A DNA stretch of 15,623 bases from CAZAGD01 sp049699975 (GTDB lineage: Bacteria; Desulfobacterota; SM23-61): contig JBNAWB010000073.1 of the NCBI GenBank assembly GCA_049699975.1, positions 1-15,623 of the forward strand, written 5' to 3'. The position numbers and the translations under genes are program-made. The notes under the pieces were generated by a model that saw only the letters and a program-made list of their open reading frames with translations, searched no databases and was not told where the DNA came from. Of this stretch, positions 13,899 through 15,623 are shown piece by piece (the first letter of the stretch is position 1; the number at the start of each line of letters is the position of its first letter).

Positions 13899-13970
13899 AT
13901 GGGAGACTACTCATCTTTTCCTAAAAATATAAGGGCGGACTATATGCATTATGCTTCTTGCAGCAATTAA
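13899..13970 (+). CDS. Possible 23-residue small ORF with an excellent ribosome binding site
   Basis: ATG 13899-13901 follows AAGGAGGGATCA, i.e. GGAGG at optimal spacing, the best ribosome binding site in this part of the window. The frame runs 23 codons to TAA. The peptide starts MGDYSSFPKNIRADYMHY and ends with ASCSN; it is hydrophilic, has one Cys and no signal or membrane segment. I do not recognise it. It ends 59 bases before the nicotinamidase start, so it could be a leader peptide, a small protein, or the surviving head of a broken gene. No similar frame continues after the stop. The real start of the next gene is separate (14030). Confidence 0.35.
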   Translation: MGDYSSFPKNIRADYMHYASCSN

Positions 13971-14029
13971 AAATTTATGCTAATAATTTTGCCATACAAT
14001 TCTTTATATTTCTTCTTGAGGGGATTTAT

Positions 14030-14629
14030 ATGCAAGTTACCGTACCGGAATACAAAGTTATCCCGAAAATTAACTTAAACCCCAAAATTACCGCTTTGGT
14101 AGTAGTCGATATGCAATATGATTTTGTGCACCCCAAAGGCAAGCTTTTCGTTCCCGACGCTCCGCAGACTATACCAGTTATCCGCCGCCTAATTCAAAAA
14201 GCTCGCCAAGCAAAAATACCGATCTTTTTTACTCAGGATTGGCATCGTCCTGATGATGCTGAATTTTCCATTTGGCCTCCACATGCCGTAGAAGGTACGG
14301 AAGGAGTAAAAGTTATTCCAGAATTAAAACCAACCCCCAAAGATTTTTATATTCATAAAAGAACATATGATGCTTTTTTTGCCACGGATTTCGATCTCCT
14401 CTTGCGGCAGATGAAAATTAAAAATCTGATCATCACAGGAACTGTAGCCAATATCTGTGTTCTTCATACCGCAGGTTCAGCTCGCTTGTATGGATATGAG
14501 ATTATTATCCCCATAGATGGTATTTCCTCATTAACTCCATTTGACCAAGAAGCGGCTTTACGGCAAATATCTTTTGTATATCAGGGGAAAATTACCAAAT
14601 CGGCAGGGATAATTTTTTCTAAAAGCTAA
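14030..14629 (+). CDS. Nicotinamidase-like isochorismatase-family cysteine hydrolase
   Basis: 199 residues from ATG 14030-14032, chosen because GAGGGG lies 6 bases upstream and the domain begins soon after; a longer TTG reading from 13958 adds an unrelated leader with no ribosome binding site. The triad is complete: D27 in VVVDMQYDFV, K110 in HKRTYDAF and C143 in GTVANICVLHTAGSA. The metal set typical of nicotinamidases is present: D70 and H72 in TQDWH, H85 in WPPHAVEGTEG. That set favours nicotinamidase (nicotinamide to nicotinate plus ammonia, NAD salvage) over isochorismatase, but related amidases share it. It is a cytoplasmic protein. Gene 14707 follows on the same strand after 77 bases, with no shared function apparent. 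Confidence 0.87.
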   Translation: MQVTVPEYKVIPKINLNPKITALVVVDMQYDFVHPKGKLFVPDAPQTIPVIRRLIQKARQAKIPIFFTQDWHRPDDAEFSIWPPHAVEGTEGVKVIPELKPTPKDFYIHKRTYDAFFATDFDLLLRQMKIKNLIITGTVANICVLHTAGSARLYGYEIIIPIDGISSLTPFDQEAALRQISFVYQGKITKSAGIIFSKS

Positions 14630-14688
14630 ATACATTAATTAATCCTTTAAAATACAGAAAATCCCCCATTTTTTATCGCCTAAATTTT

Positions 14689-14694
14689 TATAAT
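14689..14694 (+). promoter_or_regulatory. Possible -10 element (TATAAT) directly before the long SOD start
   Basis: TATAAT ends 12 bases before ATG 14707, which would put transcription start at about 14700-14702 and leave a leader of only 5-7 bases. No convincing -35 is seen at 16-18 bases. Sequence here is AT-rich, so the call is weak. Confidence 0.3.
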
Positions 14695-14706
14695 ATTAAA
14701 AATAGA

Positions 14707-15408
14707 ATGCTCAAGATCATCCCAATTAACCGCAGACAATTTATAGCAACATTAATTATTGGAAGTGCAACTTATTTATGGCCATTTAAATTAAATTTTT
14801 CTTTGGCCAAACCCAGAAAGGAGGAAAAAATGGCATACCCGGCAAAAGACTACAGCAAACTTTTAGGAATGGAGGGATTTAGCGAAACTTTATTGAAAAA
14901 TCATTTTACTCTTTACCAAGGTTATGTAACCAACACCAATAAGCTTGCCGACACCTTAACCCAAATGCTTAGAGATGGAAAGGCAGCCACTCCCGAATAT
15001 GCCGAATTAAAAAGGCGCTTTGGGTGGGAATTTAATGGCATGAGATTACATGAATATTACTTTGAAAATCTAGGCGGCAAGGCAGGGTTGGACAAGAATG
15101 GTAAGTTAGCTAAAAAGTTAGCTGAAGAATTTGGAAGCTATGAGGAGTGGGAAAAAGATTTCAAAGGCGTGGGAGCTATGCGGGGCATCGGTTGGGCAAT
15201 TCTCTATCAGGATCTGCAGACCGGCAAATTATTTAATTGTTGGATAAATGAGCACGATGTAGGGCATCTTGCGGGCTGTAATCCAATCCTTATTATGGAT
15301 GTCTTTGAGCATGCCTTCATGATTGATTATGGATTAAAGAGAGCTGACTATATTGCTGCTTTCTTCAAAAACATTGATTGGAAAGCAGCGGAATCACGCC
15401 TGAAATAA
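14707..15408 (+). CDS. Fe/Mn-type superoxide dismutase with Tat-like leader and an internal start
   Basis: 233 residues from ATG 14707. Residues 1-41 look like a twin-arginine leader: INRRQFIA (R9-R10), hydrophobic 13-27, possible cut after FSLA34. The SodFM domain begins at M42. Metal ligands: H66 (NHFTLYQGYV), H115 (RLHEYYFENL), D198 and H202 (MDVFEHAF); GIGWAILY and the DYGL-KRADYI ending are typical. The N-terminal motif is one residue shorter than in classical SodB, and H187 (VGHLAGCNPI) lies in the loop that carries second-sphere residues in this family. It converts superoxide to peroxide and oxygen. The long start has no Shine-Dalgarno, whereas ATG 14830 (M42) has a perfect GGAGG 5 bases upstream, so a 192-residue cytoplasmic form may be the main or an additional product. 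Iron versus manganese is not decided here. Confidence 0.9.
   Translation: MLKIIPINRRQFIATLIIGSATYLWPFKLNFSLAKPRKEEKMAYPAKDYSKLLGMEGFSETLLKNHFTLYQGYVTNTNKLADTLTQMLRDGKAATPEYAELKRRFGWEFNGMRLHEYYFENLGGKAGLDKNGKLAKKLAEEFGSYEEWEKDFKGVGAMRGIGWAILYQDLQTGKLFNCWINEHDVGHLAGCNPILIMDVFEHAFMIDYGLKRADYIAAFFKNIDWKAAESRLK
14817..14832 (+). promoter_or_regulatory. Internal ribosome binding site and start for a leaderless-protein SOD form
   Basis: AAAGGAGG, five A bases, then ATG 14830, in frame inside the SOD gene. It would produce a protein starting MAYPAKDYSKLLG without the Tat-like leader. The A/G-rich codons for RKEEK also produce this sequence, so chance is possible. Confidence 0.5.
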
Positions 15409-15422
15409 AATCCTCATTTTTA

Positions 15423-15454
15423 CACTTACGAAGTGGCCTGCCACTTCGTAAGTG
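15423..15454. other. Perfect 15-bp palindrome after the SOD gene
   Basis: Arms CACTTACGAAGTGGC and its exact complement (15440-15454) flank 2 bases, 14 bases after the stop codon. It likely acts as a transcript-end hairpin, although only a few T bases follow it (CTTCCTC) and no U-run. An operator or repeat is the alternative. Confidence 0.55.
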
Positions 15455-15623
15455 CTTCCTCAAAATTTTGTTCCAGAGCCCACCTTTTTTATCCATTCAT
15501 TATTTTGCAAAAATATTCAATAAAATCCAAAAAATTATAGAAATTTCTTATTGATTTCAGTCCAAATTTGATGCTAATTTGCTTTTATTTATATTCAGGG
15601 GGAAGTTACTTCTTTATAGCTTT
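15455..15623. other. AT-rich gene-free end of window
   Basis: No gene is visible. TTGATG (15568-15573) and TATATT (15590-15595), 16 bases apart on +, could be a promoter for a gene beyond the window; weak evidence only. Confidence 0.25.

Noticed and set aside
13227..13957. tRNA, CRISPR array or insertion sequence in the large spacer
   Set aside because: No cloverleaf, no regularly spaced repeat units, and no transposase frame; inverted repeats fit small non-coding elements better.
13958..14029. TTG-initiated N-terminal extension of the nicotinamidase
   Set aside because: It has no ribosome binding site, encodes residues unlike the family, and ATG 14030 has GAGGGG at good spacing.

Overview
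The window reads as an ordinary chromosomal segment of a Gram-negative-type bacterium with moderate-to-low GC. The evidence is a periplasmic sensor kinase, Spy/ZraP-type periplasmic proteins, signal peptides, sigma-54 regulation and a Tat-type leader. Codon use looks even across genes, and there is no phage, transposase, CRISPR or RNA gene. M42 peptidase, a ZraSR-like system and exported superoxide dismutase together suggest an uncultivated, mostly anaerobic lineage; I cannot place it further from sequence alone.

Layout. (1) 1-977: the 3' part of an M42 metallo-aminopeptidase on +, convergent with the next block. (2) 999-5504, all on -: a ZraPSR-like envelope-stress module. A ZraP-like periplasmic protein (4977-5504) has its own terminator and a very good sigma-54 promoter with two upstream palindromic sites. 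Downstream of it, a sigma-70-type promoter reads a 58-residue Cys protein ending in CQLGCF, a second LTXXQ/Spy-type protein, a membrane histidine kinase and a sigma-54-activating NtrC-type regulator. (3) 5505-6164: a 660-base spacer with those control sites, then short degenerate tandem repeats and a pyrimidine-rich stretch. (4) 6165-10280 on +: ugpB, ugpA, ugpE and an exported glycerophosphodiester phosphodiesterase, i.e. hydrolysis of glycerophosphodiesters outside the cytoplasm followed by glycerol-3-phosphate import. The ATPase ugpC is not here. (5) 10290-13226 on -: a tightly packed set of family III CoA-transferase, class I aminotransferase and the ribosome-assembly GTPase EngB, with a plausible promoter in front. 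(6) 13227-13957: a long spacer with a strong composite palindrome, a MITE-like interspersed repeat and a possible 23-codon ORF with an excellent ribosome binding site. (7) 14030-15408 on +: a nicotinamidase-like hydrolase and an Fe/Mn superoxide dismutase whose reading frame offers two starts, one with a Tat-type leader and one without. A perfect 15-bp palindrome and a gene-free AT-rich tail close the window.

The parts most worth following are the expanded Zra-like module (two LTXXQ paralogues, the small Cys protein, and a sigma-54 promoter with helically phased upstream sites) and the two-start superoxide dismutase. I did not find a defence system or another wholly new multi-gene system.
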